DNA of 64,000 bases from Variovorax paradoxus (GCF_030811855.1 NZ_JAUSRN010000004.1:248001-312000); one strand, 5' to 3'. Counted from the stretch's first letter, positions 39,353-47,833 are shown. Translations and numbers: made by a program. Notes: generated from the sequence alone by a model not told the origin.

Positions 39353-39676
39353 TCAAGCCGGGGACAACCCGAGAGGCCGCAGTCGCCAAGGCGACGCGCG
39401 GCGTGCAGCCGCAGGCAGCGGCATGGCCGCCGGCTGCGCATCCGAGACGCTGATGCACGAAGCCTCCAGCGCGGAGACCAGCACGCGCCGGTGTTCGTTG
39501 CCTACGAAGCGCTCGCCCGGCGCGAGCACGATGTCGCGCGGGTCGCGGTCGAGCGTGACCCAGACCGAGCCGCTGCGGCATTCGATGCCCACGCCCGCGC
39601 CATCGGGCACGGCAAAGATGGAACGGGTCGGCAGGCTGACGTGGAAACGCGAAGAAGGATTCGGGTGGGTGCTCAT
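39353..39676 (-). CDS. DUF2917-family small protein
   Basis: The 107-residue protein has the DUF2917 core: VPDGAGVGIECRSGSVWVTL and DRDPRDIVLAPGERF, which looks like a small beta-sandwich. The C-terminus is Ala/Arg/Pro-rich. I chose ATG 39676, with GGAG six bases upstream; ATG 39688 would add MELA. It is divergent from a LysR gene that shares a palindromic site with it; DUF2917 genes next to LysR regulators are common in this family of bacteria (recalled). The biological role is unknown. Downstream it ends at a clear terminator. Confidence 0.87.
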   Translation of the reverse strand: MSTHPNPSSRFHVSLPTRSIFAVPDGAGVGIECRSGSVWVTLDRDPRDIVLAPGERFVGNEHRRVLVSALEASCISVSDAQPAAMPLPAAARRASPWRLRPLGLSPA

Positions 39677-39691
39677 GGCAAGCTCCATTGC

Positions 39692-39706
39692 ATTCGTGGT
39701 ACGAAT
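39692..39706. promoter_or_regulatory. LysR-type operator (T-N11-A dyad)
   Basis: ATTCGTGGTACGAAT is a perfect inverted repeat with 6-base arms and a 3-base centre, and fits the T-N11-A LysR consensus. It lies 15 bases upstream of the DUF2917 start and 52 upstream of the LysR gene. On the minus strand TATATT next to it could be a -10, so binding would overlap the DUF2917 transcription start. Confidence 0.65.
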
Positions 39707-39758
39707 GAATATAGTGAGTTGATCTATTACTTACACGCGGTCATTCGGAACTCATTGC

Positions 39759-40685
39759 ATGCATCCAGAGAATGCGAGAGCCCCTGCTGGCGAACTTCCG
39801 CCGCTCGAACTGCTGCGCAGTTTCGAGGCCGCGGCGCGCCGGCTCAGCTTCACGCTGGCGGCCGGCGAACTGCACCTCACCCAATCGGCGGTGAGCCGGC
39901 AGATCCAGCAGCTCGAGGCCAGCCTGGGCGTGCTGCTGTTCGAGCGTCGCCACCGTGCGCTGGCGCTCACCGAGGCCGGCGGCGTCATGCAGCGGGCCGT
40001 GACCGACAGCCTGGAACGCCTGCGCGATGCCACGGCGCGGGTGCGCGCGAGCTCCGCGCCGCGGCAGGTGGCGATCACCAGCACGCCGGGCTTCGCATCG
40101 TTCTGGCTCATTCCGAGACTGGCGCGCTTTACCGGCAGCCACCCGCAGGTCGACGTGCGGGTGTCGGCCACGCTCGACGTGCTCGACCTGGAGAGCAGCC
40201 GCATCGACCTTGCGGTGCGCTTCGTGCCGATCGGCCGCGGCATCGGCCCGGCGCTGTTCGAGGAGTCGGTGATTCCGCTGTGTTCGCCGCAACTCGCCGC
40301 CTCGCTGCGCGAGCCGTCCGATTTTTCGAAGCTCACCTTGCTGACCGTGGAATACGCCGACCATGGTGAGGCCCCCACCGTCGATTGGGAGCCCTGGCTC
40401 CGCGTGATGGGGCTCGACCACCTGCGCATGAAGAGCACGCTGCGCTTCACCCTTTACACCGATGCGGTGGCCGCCGCGGTGGCGGGGCAGGGCGTGGTGA
40501 TCGGCCGGCTGCCGCTGCTGCGTGATCTGGTGCAGGCGGGCCGGCTGGTCGCGCCGCTCGGCGAAGGCGTGGCCTCGCATCGCGGCTATTTCATCGAAAC
40601 TTCGCGGCGCGCCGCGGGCAACCGCGACGCGCTGGAATTCGCGCAGTGGCTGCGCGACGAAGCCGAGGCGGCGCAGCGAAGCTGA
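39759..40685 (+). CDS. LysR-family regulator (GcvA-like)
   Basis: The 308-residue protein has an N-terminal winged HTH, LLRSFEAAARRLSFTLAAGE followed by LHLTQSAVSRQIQQLEASLG (about residues 20-60), and a type 2 periplasmic-binding-like effector domain. It resembles GcvA-type regulators. It is divergent from the DUF2917 gene, and the T-N11-A palindrome at 39692-39706 is the natural candidate binding site, implying control of DUF2917 and self-regulation. The effector is unknown. A 5-copy GAGAG repeat follows its stop. Confidence 0.92.
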   Translation: MHPENARAPAGELPPLELLRSFEAAARRLSFTLAAGELHLTQSAVSRQIQQLEASLGVLLFERRHRALALTEAGGVMQRAVTDSLERLRDATARVRASSAPRQVAITSTPGFASFWLIPRLARFTGSHPQVDVRVSATLDVLDLESSRIDLAVRFVPIGRGIGPALFEESVIPLCSPQLAASLREPSDFSKLTLLTVEYADHGEAPTVDWEPWLRVMGLDHLRMKSTLRFTLYTDAVAAAVAGQGVVIGRLPLLRDLVQAGRLVAPLGEGVASHRGYFIETSRRAAGNRDALEFAQWLRDEAEAAQRS

Positions 40686-40702
40686 AGAGACCGCCGCGAG
40701 AC

Positions 40703-40727
40703 GAGAGGAGAGGAGAGGAGAGGAGAG
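40703..40727. repeat. Five tandem copies of GAGAG
   Basis: Five perfect GAGAG units, then GGG, lie between the stops of the convergent LysR gene (40685) and fasciclin gene (40732). Copy number may vary between strains. It is outside coding sequence and has no obvious function. Confidence 0.85.
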
Positions 40728-40731
40728 GGGA

Positions 40732-41304
40732 TCAGCCCGGCTGCAGCACTTTGTCGACCACGTGGATCACGCCGTTCGACTGGTAGACATTGGCGATGGT
40801 CACCGTGGCCATGCCGCCCTTGGCACCGCTCAACATCACGTTGCTGCCGCTCATCGTGGCAATGAGCGTGCCGCCGCTCGCGGTCTTCAGCGTGGCCTTG
40901 CCGCCGCCCGCCTTGATGGCGCTCATGAGCGCGGCGCCGTCCATCTTGCCGGGCACCACGTGGTAGGTCAGCACCTTGGAGAGCGTCGGTTTGTTCTCGG
41001 GCTTGAGCAGGGTGTCGACCGTGCCGGCCGGCAGTGCCGAGAAGGCCGCGTTCGTCGGCGCGAACACCGTGAACGGGCCGGGGCTCTTGAGCGTGCCCAC
41101 GAGGCCCGCCGCTTTCACCGCGGCCACCAGCGTGGTGTGGTCCTTTGAATTCACGGCGTTGTCGACGATGTCCTTTGTTGGAAGCATCGCGGCGCCGCCC
41201 ACCATGGGGTTGGCCGCTGTGGCGCTGCTGCCGCTCATGCCCATGCCGCCCGCGCAAGCGCCGAGCACAACCGAAACGCCGATGGCAATCACGAGTTTTT
41301 TCAT
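40732..41304 (-). CDS. Fasciclin (FAS1) domain lipoprotein
   Basis: The 190-residue protein carries a lipoprotein signal (MKKLVIAIGVSVVLGAC, Cys17) and one FAS1 domain. The domain has both conserved FAS1 boxes: PGPFTVFAPTNAAFSALPAG and NGVIHVVDKVLQPG at the end, with a SKVLTYHVVPGKM block. FAS1 proteins mediate cell-surface adhesion or polymer binding. I chose ATG 41304, with AGGAG seven bases upstream. Longer in-frame starts upstream lack signal peptides. It stands alone between a tandem repeat and a long leader region. Confidence 0.94.
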   Translation of the reverse strand: MKKLVIAIGVSVVLGACAGGMGMSGSSATAANPMVGGAAMLPTKDIVDNAVNSKDHTTLVAAVKAAGLVGTLKSPGPFTVFAPTNAAFSALPAGTVDTLLKPENKPTLSKVLTYHVVPGKMDGAALMSAIKAGGGKATLKTASGGTLIATMSGSNVMLSGAKGGMATVTIANVYQSNGVIHVVDKVLQPG

Positions 41305-41704
41305 TGAAAGGCTCCTGGTAAAAATATTCCTGAAAGACCTCTGCGGCGACCGCCGACAGCTCGGAAGCGCGGCGCGCTCCAGAGCAATACGGGGCAATTG
41401 CGCATTTGGATTCGCCCTCGAAGCCGCGTCGGCTTTGCGCCACAGCGATTCACGCGCCGCTTGCGCACAGCGCGCGTGCTCGCCAGAATCCGCCCTTCGT
41501 TTTTCAGCAACAGTTTTTCCATCCGCGCCCGGCGACGATCAACCTCCCGGGCGGCAACTCCATTCAATGAACCGTTTTCTGAACACCTGACCCGCACACC
41601 GACCGCCCCGGCCGGATGTGCATCCATGCATCCGCCCGAGGCCCATCGACAAAGGCCCCGCGCAGCCATTCGCCGGGGCTTTTTTGTTTTTGGAGTGTGC
41701 GCAC
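41305..41704. other. 400-base intergenic region with structured leader
   Basis: No convincing gene is present here. On the minus strand the fasciclin promoter must lie in the left part (no clear boxes). On the + strand a weak promoter-like pair exists (TTGCGC 41461-41466, 17-base spacer, CAGAAT 41484-41489). The right part holds a hairpin (41613-41634), an antiterminator-like stem (41637-41660) and an intrinsic terminator (41651-41690), directly followed by the ribosome site of the next gene. Confidence 0.6.
41637..41690 (+). promoter_or_regulatory. Terminator/antiterminator (attenuator-like) element before gene 41705
   Basis: The terminator stem has arms AAAGGCCCCG (41651-41660) and CGGGGCTTTT (41674-41683), running into T6GT5 (41680-41691). 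The 5' arm can instead pair with CGAGGCC (41637-41643; CGAGGCC with GGCCCCG at 41654-41660, one mismatch, loop CATCGACAAA). GGAG (41692-41695) and the ATG (41705) follow with no room for another promoter, so transcripts reaching the gene must read through the terminator. Whether a ligand, protein or ribosome sets the choice is unknown. Confidence 0.55.
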
Positions 41705-41932
41705 ATGAGTGCTCAACGAAAGGCCCGCGACGATCGGAAGCGCCTGGGCCGGTTTTACTTTTCGGTGCCGAATGCGGCGCCGCGCAATCCCGTGGTGGCC
41801 GCGATGGCGCGCCGCGAGTCGAGCCAGGGCGCAGGCCGCCATCTGCGAACGCACCGCGCGGAGCGGCGGGCGCAGAAGGTGGCGCTGCAAAAGGCTGCGC
41901 GCAGCCTGCAGGGGAGGGGCAGCGATGCGTGA
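41705..41932 (+). CDS. Small basic uncharacterised protein, partner of next gene
   Basis: The 75-residue, Arg/Lys-rich protein starts MSAQRKARDDRKRLGRFYFS and has RNPVVAAMARRESSQGAGRH in the middle, then a helical basic C-terminus. The likely start ATG 41705 has GGAG nine bases upstream. Its last 8 bases overlap the start of the next gene. I do not recognise the family. The very basic composition suggests binding to RNA, ribosomes or DNA (inference). It is preceded by a terminator-containing leader and should be co-expressed with its neighbour. A chance ORF is possible but the ribosome site and the coupling argue for a gene. Confidence 0.6.
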   Translation: MSAQRKARDDRKRLGRFYFSVPNAAPRNPVVAAMARRESSQGAGRHLRTHRAERRAQKVALQKAARSLQGRGSDA

Positions 41933-42689
41933 CGACATGGACAAGGTCATCGTCGAGCGGCCGCGCCGCGGCGGGGGTGTGCAGGGCGATGGACGCAAGT
42001 GGCGCAACAGCAGGGAACGTGGTTCGCACCTGGGCATGACGCAGGGCTATGCCCATCCCAAGGGCTTCAACGAGAACCTTGCGCCGCTGAAGCGCTGGCT
42101 GCACAAGCAGGTGCACCGGCCGTGGGACAAGGTGTATGCGGAACTGTGCAGCGGCATCGATCGGCGCAGCACGGTGCAGGCGCACATCTTCCTGCACATC
42201 GACGATTTCGTTGAACGCGAGGCCGTGCTGCGGGACGGCGAAGTGTGGGTCAGCGAATCCTGGTGGAGGAGCGGCGGCGACCGCGTGCCATTGCGCGATG
42301 CCGCACATGTCGAGCTGTTCGTGCACCCGGCAACCGGCATCCTGCTGCCCAACCGGCTGCGGCGCAAAGGCCGGCAGCAGGAGGCCGCGAAGCGCAAGCA
42401 GGCCGTGGCCGATCGCCTCGTGATCGATGCGTTCACCGAGTGGCACCGGGTCGATGGCTGCTGGTTCGAGGTGCGGCTGGCGCCCTTTCCCGAGGCCCAG
42501 GGCGACAGCGCGAAGCAGGACAAGCGCTTCGACGTGATGCGCGGCTGCCTCGTGACGCGCAGCGGTGCATGCCACGTCATGCCAGGGATGTCGAACCGCC
42601 CAGTGACCTATGCGCGATCCTTCGTCTATGCGGTGGCCAAGCGCCAGCTGAGCCGCCGCGAAGTGCGCACGCGGCTCGGCGATGGCTAA
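41925..42689 (+). CDS. Uncharacterised basic 254-residue protein
   Basis: The protein starts MRDDMDKVIVERPRRGGG. It has a block GFNENLAPLKRWLHKQVHRP followed by WDKVYAELCSGIDRRSTVQA and HIFLHIDDFVEREAV, then a Trp-rich strand region (VWVSESWW, AFTEWHRVDGCWFEVR) and a basic C-terminus. I recall similar LAPLKRWL...GRPWDKVYSEI proteins, also preceded by small basic genes, in distant phyla, with no known function. GGGGAGGGG lies just upstream of ATG 41925. It overlaps the previous gene by 8 bases and the convergent MFS gene by 4. No enzyme motif is recognised. Confidence 0.75.
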   Translation: MRDDMDKVIVERPRRGGGVQGDGRKWRNSRERGSHLGMTQGYAHPKGFNENLAPLKRWLHKQVHRPWDKVYAELCSGIDRRSTVQAHIFLHIDDFVEREAVLRDGEVWVSESWWRSGGDRVPLRDAAHVELFVHPATGILLPNRLRRKGRQQEAAKRKQAVADRLVIDAFTEWHRVDGCWFEVRLAPFPEAQGDSAKQDKRFDVMRGCLVTRSGACHVMPGMSNRPVTYARSFVYAVAKRQLSRREVRTRLGDG

Positions 42690-43990
42690 CGGTGGTCGAC
42701 GCCGCGCGGCGAGCCCGCATCCGATGCGCGCGGCATCACCCTGAACGCGAGGGTTCCCGCCGCCAGCATGCCGGCGATTGTGAGGAACACCGCGCGGTAA
42801 GTCTCAATGCCGTTCGCCACGGCCCACGATGCGGCCACGCCGGTCGTCCATTGCATGAGCGAGACGCCGAGGAACATCGCCATGTTGAGCAGCGCCATGG
42901 CGCGCCCGGTCATGGCCGCCGGATAGGCGCTCCGGGCATACGCGTACTGCAGTACGCCATAGCCGGAGAGAAGGCCATAGACGATCGGCAGGCCGATGTC
43001 CACCGCGCGCGAATGCGTGAGCGCCATCGCGCCGAACATCAGCGCGCCGGTGGCGGCGCAGGCCATCATCCAGCGCGCGCGCCGGGCGGCGCCCGGGTCC
43101 ATGCGGCCGAACAGCGCCGGGCTGATCATGCCGGTGATCGTCATGACCAGCGCCACGTTGCCGCTCGCGACGAGCGACAGGCCGTGGCGCTCGTGCAGCA
43201 CCGGCCCGAGCCACAGGCCGCGCAGCGTGATGAAGGCGGCATACGACACGCAGGCGAAGCAGAGCAACCCCAGCGTGTGCGGCATCGCGAACAGCGGCAG
43301 CAGTTCGCGCACGGCCTTGCGCAACGACTGGCGTTCGGCCGGAGCAGCCTTCGGGTCCGCGGCCTCCTCCGTGCGCGACGGTTCGCGCACGCGCCAGAAG
43401 ATCACGAGCCAAGAGAGCACGGCGAAGCCAGCCAGCACCGCGTAGCCGGCGCGCCATGAGGCGGCTTCGATCAGCAGCGCCAGCGGCGTGCCCGTGAAGA
43501 GGATGCCCAGACCGGCCAGGCTCAACACCAGCCCCGACATCGCCGTGAAGCGCGAGGCATCGAAATGCCGCGCGATGAACACGGTGCAGGCAAGGAAAGC
43601 GGGTGCGCAGCCGACGCCGATCAGCGCCTGCCCCAGCAGCAGCGCGCCGAAGCTCGGCGCCGCCGCACACAACGCGGCACCCGCAATGGCCAGCGGAAAG
43701 GCGGTCAGCACCGTGCGGCGCACGCCGAAGAGGTCGATCGAGACACCCATCGCGAGCTGCATGACGCCGAACATGAAATGGAACGTGCCCGCCCAGGTTC
43801 CGAGCTGCTGCGGCGTCAGGCCGAACTGGCCGCTGAGCGGCGTGGCCATCATCGCGCCGACGGTGCGGAAGGCCTGGCTCAGGGCAAAGGCCGAAGCCAG
43901 TGCCACGAGCATCGCGGCCGCCGAAACAGAACGGCGCGGCGGGGTGCCGAGGTTGCCGGTCAGGCTTCGCCCTTGACCTTCAAACGCCAT
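42686..43990 (-). CDS. MFS transporter
   Basis: The protein has 434 residues from ATG 43990 and about 12 TM segments. TM1 begins [20 protein letters not shown]; a loop motif reads [20 protein letters not shown]. It resembles anion:cation or metabolite MFS carriers of 12 TM, but the subfamily is not clear. Two starts are possible: 43990 (overlaps glcB by 31 bases) or 43912 (begins at TM1 itself); neither has a ribosome site. Overlap with glcB implies translational coupling and a possible link to C2 metabolism, such as glyoxylate or glycolate import. Confidence 0.85.
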   Translation of the reverse strand: MAFEGQGRSLTGNLGTPPRRSVSAAAMLVALASAFALSQAFRTVGAMMATPLSGQFGLTPQQLGTWAGTFHFMFGVMQLAMGVSIDLFGVRRTVLTAFPLAIAGAALCAAAPSFGALLLGQALIGVGCAPAFLACTVFIARHFDASRFTAMSGLVLSLAGLGILFTGTPLALLIEAASWRAGYAVLAGFAVLSWLVIFWRVREPSRTEEAADPKAAPAERQSLRKAVRELLPLFAMPHTLGLLCFACVSYAAFITLRGLWLGPVLHERHGLSLVASGNVALVMTITGMISPALFGRMDPGAARRARWMMACAATGALMFGAMALTHSRAVDIGLPIVYGLLSGYGVLQYAYARSAYPAAMTGRAMALLNMAMFLGVSLMQWTTGVAASWAVANGIETYRAVFLTIAGMLAAGTLAFRVMPRASDAGSPRGVDHR

Positions 43991-46134
43991 GCATGCAGCA
44001 GCGGCTCGGTGTAGCCGCTCGGCTGCTCGATGCCCTTGAACACCAGGTCTTGCGCCGCCTTGTACGCAGCCGAGGTGTCGAAGTTGCCGGCCATCGGCTG
44101 GTAGACCGGATCGCCCGCGTTCTGCTCGTCGACCACCTTGGCCATGCGCTGGAAGGTCTCGTCGACCTGCGCCTTGGTCACCACGCCGTGCAGCAGCCAG
44201 TTCGCGATGTGCTGGCTGGAGATGCGCAGCGTGGCGCGGTCTTCCATCAGGCCCACGTTGTGGATGTCGGGCACCTTGGAGCAGCCCACGCCCTGGTCGA
44301 TCCAGCGCACCACGTAGCCGAGGATGCCCTGCACGTTGTTGTCGATCTCCTGCTGCTTCTCGGCGTCGGTCCAGTTGGCTTGCGCTGCGATGGGCACCTG
44401 AAGCAGCGCGTTCAGGATGTTGTCGCGTTCCGCATCGGCGTCGATCTTCTCGAGCTCTTGCTGCACGGCCGTGACGCTCACCTGGTGGTAGTGCAGCGCA
44501 TGCAGCGTGGCGGCGGTGGGCGACGGCACCCAGGCGGTGTTGGCGCCGGCCTTGGGATGGCCAATCTTCTGCTCCAGCATCGCGGCCATGAGGTCGGGCA
44601 TGGCCCACATGCCCTTGCCGATCTGCGCCTTGCCGCGCAGCCCGCACGAGAGGCCGACCAGCACGTTGTTCTTTTCATAGGCGCCGATCCACGCGCTCGA
44701 CTTCATGTCGCCCTTGCGGATCATCGGGCCACCATGCATGGCGGTGTGCATCTCGTCGCCGGTGCGGTCGAGGAAACCGGTGTTGATGAAGGCCACGCGC
44801 GCGGCGGCCTCGGCGATGCAGGCCTTCAGGTTCACGCTGGTGCGGCGCTCCTCGTCCATGATGCCGAGCTTCACGGTGTTGGCCGGCAGTCCGAGCAGTT
44901 GCTCGACGCGGCCGAACAGCTCGCTGGCAAAAGCCACTTCGGCCGGACCGTGCATCTTGGGCTTGACGATGTAGATGCTGCCGGTGCGCGAGTTGCCCTT
45001 GCGCTTCAGGTCGATCATCGCGATGGTGGTGGTCACCACGGCATCGAGAATGCCTTCGGGAATTTCCTTGCCGTCCGCATACAGCACGGCCGGGTTGGTC
45101 ATCAGGTGGCCCACGTTGCGCAGGAACATGAGCGAGCGGCCGTGCAGCTTCACGGGCTGGCCGTTGGCGCCGGTGTATTCGCGGTCGGGGTTGAGGCCGC
45201 GCGTGAAGGTCTTGCCGCCCTTGGCGACTTCTTCGGTGAGCGTGCCTTGCACGATGCCGAGCCAGTTTGAATACGCGATGACCTTGTCGGCTGCATCGAC
45301 CACGGCCACCGAGTCTTCGAGGTCGAGAATGGTCGAGAGCGCGGATTCGAGCACCACGTCGCTGATGCCGGCCGCATCGCCCTTGCCGATGGGCGTGCTT
45401 CGGTCGATGCGGATGTCCAGGTGAATACCGTTGTGCTTCAGCAGCACCGACGACGGCGATGCCGCATCGCCTTGGTAGCCTACGAAGGCAGAGGGATCGC
45501 GCAGCGTGGTGCCGCTGCTTTGCAGCGCGACGTGCAGTTGGCCGTCCTTCACGCTGTAGCCGGTCGCCATCTTGTGCGAACCGTTTTCGAGCGGCGCGGC
45601 CTGGTCGAGCACGTTGCGCGCAAACTCGATGACCTTGGCGCCGCGCACAGGGTTGTAGCCCTTGCCCTTTTCGGCGCCATCGGTTTCGGGAATGGCGTCG
45701 GTTCCATAGAGCGCGTCGTACAGCGAGCCCCAGCGCGCGTTGGCGGCGTTGAGCGCGTAGCGGGCGTTCAAGATAGGCACCACCAGCTGCGGGCCGGCCT
45801 GCAAGGCGAGCTCGGAGTCGACGTTGGCGGTGGTGGCCTTCGCGCCCTTGGGCTGCGGCAGCAGGTAGCCGATCTTCTCGAGGAACGCGCGGTAGGCCGG
45901 CATGTCGCTGATGGGCCCGGGGTTCTTCTTGTGCCAGGCGTCGATCTCGGTCTGCAGGCGATCGCGTTCGGCCAGCAAAGCGATGTTTTTCGGCGCGAGG
46001 TCGTGCACGATGGCGTCGAAGCCCTTCCAGAAGGAGTCGCTCGCCACGCCGCTGGCAGGCAGGACCTTGTCTTCGATGAAGCGGTGGAGCTCGGTCGCAA
46101 CCTGAAGTCGGTGGGCGGTGGTGCGGGCGGTCAT
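43960..46134 (-). CDS. glcB: Malate synthase G
   Basis: The 724-residue enzyme condenses glyoxylate with acetyl-CoA to malate. Family blocks include [40 protein letters not shown] and [20 protein letters not shown]; length matches E. coli GlcB (723). An upstream GGAGAAAA lies before ATG 46134. It follows the HAD gene by about 60 bases. glcDEF (glycolate oxidase) genes are not in the window. Isoform G normally serves glycolate/glyoxylate growth; isoform A would be the acetate form. Confidence 0.97.
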   Translation of the reverse strand: MTARTTAHRLQVATELHRFIEDKVLPASGVASDSFWKGFDAIVHDLAPKNIALLAERDRLQTEIDAWHKKNPGPISDMPAYRAFLEKIGYLLPQPKGAKATTANVDSELALQAGPQLVVPILNARYALNAANARWGSLYDALYGTDAIPETDGAEKGKGYNPVRGAKVIEFARNVLDQAAPLENGSHKMATGYSVKDGQLHVALQSSGTTLRDPSAFVGYQGDAASPSSVLLKHNGIHLDIRIDRSTPIGKGDAAGISDVVLESALSTILDLEDSVAVVDAADKVIAYSNWLGIVQGTLTEEVAKGGKTFTRGLNPDREYTGANGQPVKLHGRSLMFLRNVGHLMTNPAVLYADGKEIPEGILDAVVTTTIAMIDLKRKGNSRTGSIYIVKPKMHGPAEVAFASELFGRVEQLLGLPANTVKLGIMDEERRTSVNLKACIAEAAARVAFINTGFLDRTGDEMHTAMHGGPMIRKGDMKSSAWIGAYEKNNVLVGLSCGLRGKAQIGKGMWAMPDLMAAMLEQKIGHPKAGANTAWVPSPTAATLHALHYHQVSVTAVQQELEKIDADAERDNILNALLQVPIAAQANWTDAEKQQEIDNNVQGILGYVVRWIDQGVGCSKVPDIHNVGLMEDRATLRISSQHIANWLLHGVVTKAQVDETFQRMAKVVDEQNAGDPVYQPMAGNFDTSAAYKAAQDLVFKGIEQPSGYTEPLLHAWRLKVKGEA

Positions 46135-46194
46135 GTTTTTTCTCCTGGAGAACGGTGCAATGCGGATGCTGGATGAGAAGGAAGGCGGTGTCTG

Positions 46195-46872
46195 TCAGAA
46201 GAACCCGAGCACGTCGCGCAGGCTGCTGCCGATGCGTTCGGGCTCAGTGCCGAGTTCTTCGAAAGGAAGCTGGTAGCGGTTGACCCAGAGCGTGCGAAAC
46301 CCGTACCAGGTGGCGCCGAGCGCGTCCCAGCCGTTGCAGCTCACGAAGGCGATCTGCGCGGGCGCGAGGCCGGTGGCCGTGACGCCGAGCCGGTAGGCCT
46401 CGGGGTGCGTCTTGTACTTGCGGATGCCGTCCACGCTCAGCACGTGGTCGAGCAGGCCGTCGAGGCCGGCGCTGCGAACGGCCGCGGCGAGCATGCCAGG
46501 GTCGCCGTTCGAGAGGATTCCGGTGACGACCCCGCGGCTCTTGAGCGCCTGGAGCACGTCGCGGCATTCGGGAAAAGCCGTGAGCGTGCGGTACTGGTCC
46601 ATCAGCTGCTGCTCGGCGGTCTCCGTCAGGGCGAGGCCGAGCCTCTTGCAGGTGTAGCGCAATGCGGCGCGCGTGAGTTCGCCAAAGGGCTGGTAGTGCG
46701 CGCCGTCGTCGCTGGTGGTCACCAGGCGGGTGTATTCGATCTGCTTGTCGCGCCAGCCTGTGGCCAGCGCCTGGCCCTGGCCGGCGAACAGCCGCTCGGC
46801 CGTCTGCCCGACGCTGTACACGTCGAACAAGGTGCCGTATGCGTCGAAGAGAACTGCCCCGGGATGGTCCAT
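46195..46872 (-). CDS. HAD-superfamily haloacid dehalogenase, type II
   Basis: The 225-residue protein belongs to the L-2-haloacid dehalogenase subfamily: nucleophile Asp10 in VLFDAYGTLFDVYSV, Ser/Thr motif in GILSNGDPGML, Lys in RKYKTHPEAYRLG, and SCNGWDALGATWYGFRTLWV at the end. These enzymes hydrolyse 2-haloacids to 2-hydroxyacids; other HADs with this fold are phosphatases. A haloacetate route would give glycolate, which could link to malate synthase G downstream on the same strand, but this is inference. It begins about 100 bases from the IclR gene stop. Confidence 0.87.
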   Translation of the reverse strand: MDHPGAVLFDAYGTLFDVYSVGQTAERLFAGQGQALATGWRDKQIEYTRLVTTSDDGAHYQPFGELTRAALRYTCKRLGLALTETAEQQLMDQYRTLTAFPECRDVLQALKSRGVVTGILSNGDPGMLAAAVRSAGLDGLLDHVLSVDGIRKYKTHPEAYRLGVTATGLAPAQIAFVSCNGWDALGATWYGFRTLWVNRYQLPFEELGTEPERIGSSLRDVLGFF

Positions 46873-46975
46873 GCGCTGACTTTATTCGATACTTTGTCGG
46901 CGAGTAAGAGCCGAAACCGGGATTTATCAGTGACAAAAATGAATGTAATCGAGGAAGCCTTCATGCATCCCGATG

Positions 46976-47716
46976 TCAGATCAGTGCGCTGAGTTCGCGC
47001 GCCGCGGCGCACACCGGTTCGATGTGGCGTTCGTCGTAGCGGTGCGTGGGCATGGTCAGCGTAAGCGCCGCGGCCAGGCGTCCGTCGGCATGGAACACCG
47101 GTGCAGAAATGCCCGCCAGCTCGGCCGTGCGGTCGCCCACCAGCGCGCAGTAGCCCTGCGCGCGGATGGTGTCGTAGAGCTTCCGCTCGCTCGCACTGCG
47201 CGGCCGCCCGGCCTCGGAGCCGAATGCGATCAGCACGCGCGCCCCCGCGCCCCGGTCGTTGGGCAGCAGGTCGCCCGCGCGCACGTGGTCGCGCACCACG
47301 TGTGACGAGTCGACGCGGAACTGGCACAGCCGCACCCAGCTCGCACCCTGTTCCTGCCGCACGTGGTACGCCGCGCTCTCTCCCGTGGCGGCGGCCAGCG
47401 CGCGCAGCACTGGCAGCACGATGCGGTCGAGCGAGAGCGACGCCGCATACAGGCCGTGCAGCCGCGCGATCTCCGCGCCCAACGCATAGCGCCCGTCGTC
47501 CTGCCGGCGGATCAGCCGCGAATGCTCGAGCGAAGCCAAAAGGCGCAGCACCGTGCTCTTGTAGAGCTGCGTGCGCTCGGCAAACTGCGCGAGCGACAAC
47601 GCCTCGTCGCCAGGCTGGAAGGCCGAGAGCAGGCTCAGCGCGCGGTCGACCGCGGCCGCGCCCCCGGGGGCGGCATGACGGTCGGCAACGGATTCGGTCT
47701 GGGCTTTGCGGGGCAC
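46976..47716 (-). CDS. IclR-family transcription regulator
   Basis: The 246-residue protein has an N-terminal HTH (AERTQLYKSTVLRLLASLEH, about residues 48-67) and a GAF-like effector domain with FHADGRLAAALTLTMPTHRY. IclR regulators mostly repress catabolic operons. It is divergent from the HMG-CoA-lyase/CoA-transferase operon, and two tandem 15-bp dyads lie between them, one inside the spacer of its own likely promoter. That arrangement predicts repression of the operon and of itself until a CoA-related or acid ligand binds. Confidence 0.94.
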   Translation of the reverse strand: MPRKAQTESVADRHAAPGGAAAVDRALSLLSAFQPGDEALSLAQFAERTQLYKSTVLRLLASLEHSRLIRRQDDGRYALGAEIARLHGLYAASLSLDRIVLPVLRALAAATGESAAYHVRQEQGASWVRLCQFRVDSSHVVRDHVRAGDLLPNDRGAGARVLIAFGSEAGRPRSASERKLYDTIRAQGYCALVGDRTAELAGISAPVFHADGRLAAALTLTMPTHRYDERHIEPVCAAARELSALI

Positions 47717-47725
47717 GGCGCCAAC

Positions 47726-47755
47726 TTGACAGTGAAAGTCGATCGGAGGTCTAAT
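47726..47755 (+). promoter_or_regulatory. Promoter for HMG-CoA-lyase operon
   Basis: TTGACA (47726-47731) is a perfect -35; TCTAAT (47750-47755) is a 5/6 -10 with an 18-base spacer. The transcription start would fall at about 47762, inside the first operator dyad. Confidence 0.65.
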
Positions 47756-47789
47756 TCTGTTTTACGGAATCTAGTTCTGTAAGATAGAA
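47755..47789. promoter_or_regulatory. Two tandem IclR-type operators
   Basis: Site 1 is TTCTGTTTTACGGAA (47755-47769) and site 2 is TTCTGTAAGATAGAA (47775-47789), sharing the pattern TTCTGT-N3-A-N2-GAA. Site 2 is embedded in the perfect dyad AGTTCT/AGAACT (47773-47791). Centres are 20 bp apart, two helical turns, which would allow two dimers on one face. Confidence 0.7.
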
Positions 47790-47796
47790 CTGTCAA
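47768..47796 (-). promoter_or_regulatory. Divergent promoter for iclR, overlapping operator 2
   Basis: On the minus strand, TTGACA (47796-47791) and TAGATT (47773-47768) are separated by exactly 17 bases, and that spacer is nearly all of the operator-2 dyad. This predicts autorepression. Confidence 0.6.
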
Positions 47797-47833
47797 GCGA
47801 TCAAATGCCCAATCGCGCCAAGGAACACATCCG

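Noticed and set aside
40703..40727. CRISPR-like repeat
   Set aside because: The unit is five bases with no spacers. It is a simple tandem repeat, and no cas gene is present in the window.
41398..42039. A 213-codon frame on the + strand through the leader and small gene 41705
   Set aside because: Arg/Ala/Pro-rich, no ribosome site, crosses the terminator and overlaps two better-supported genes in other frames.
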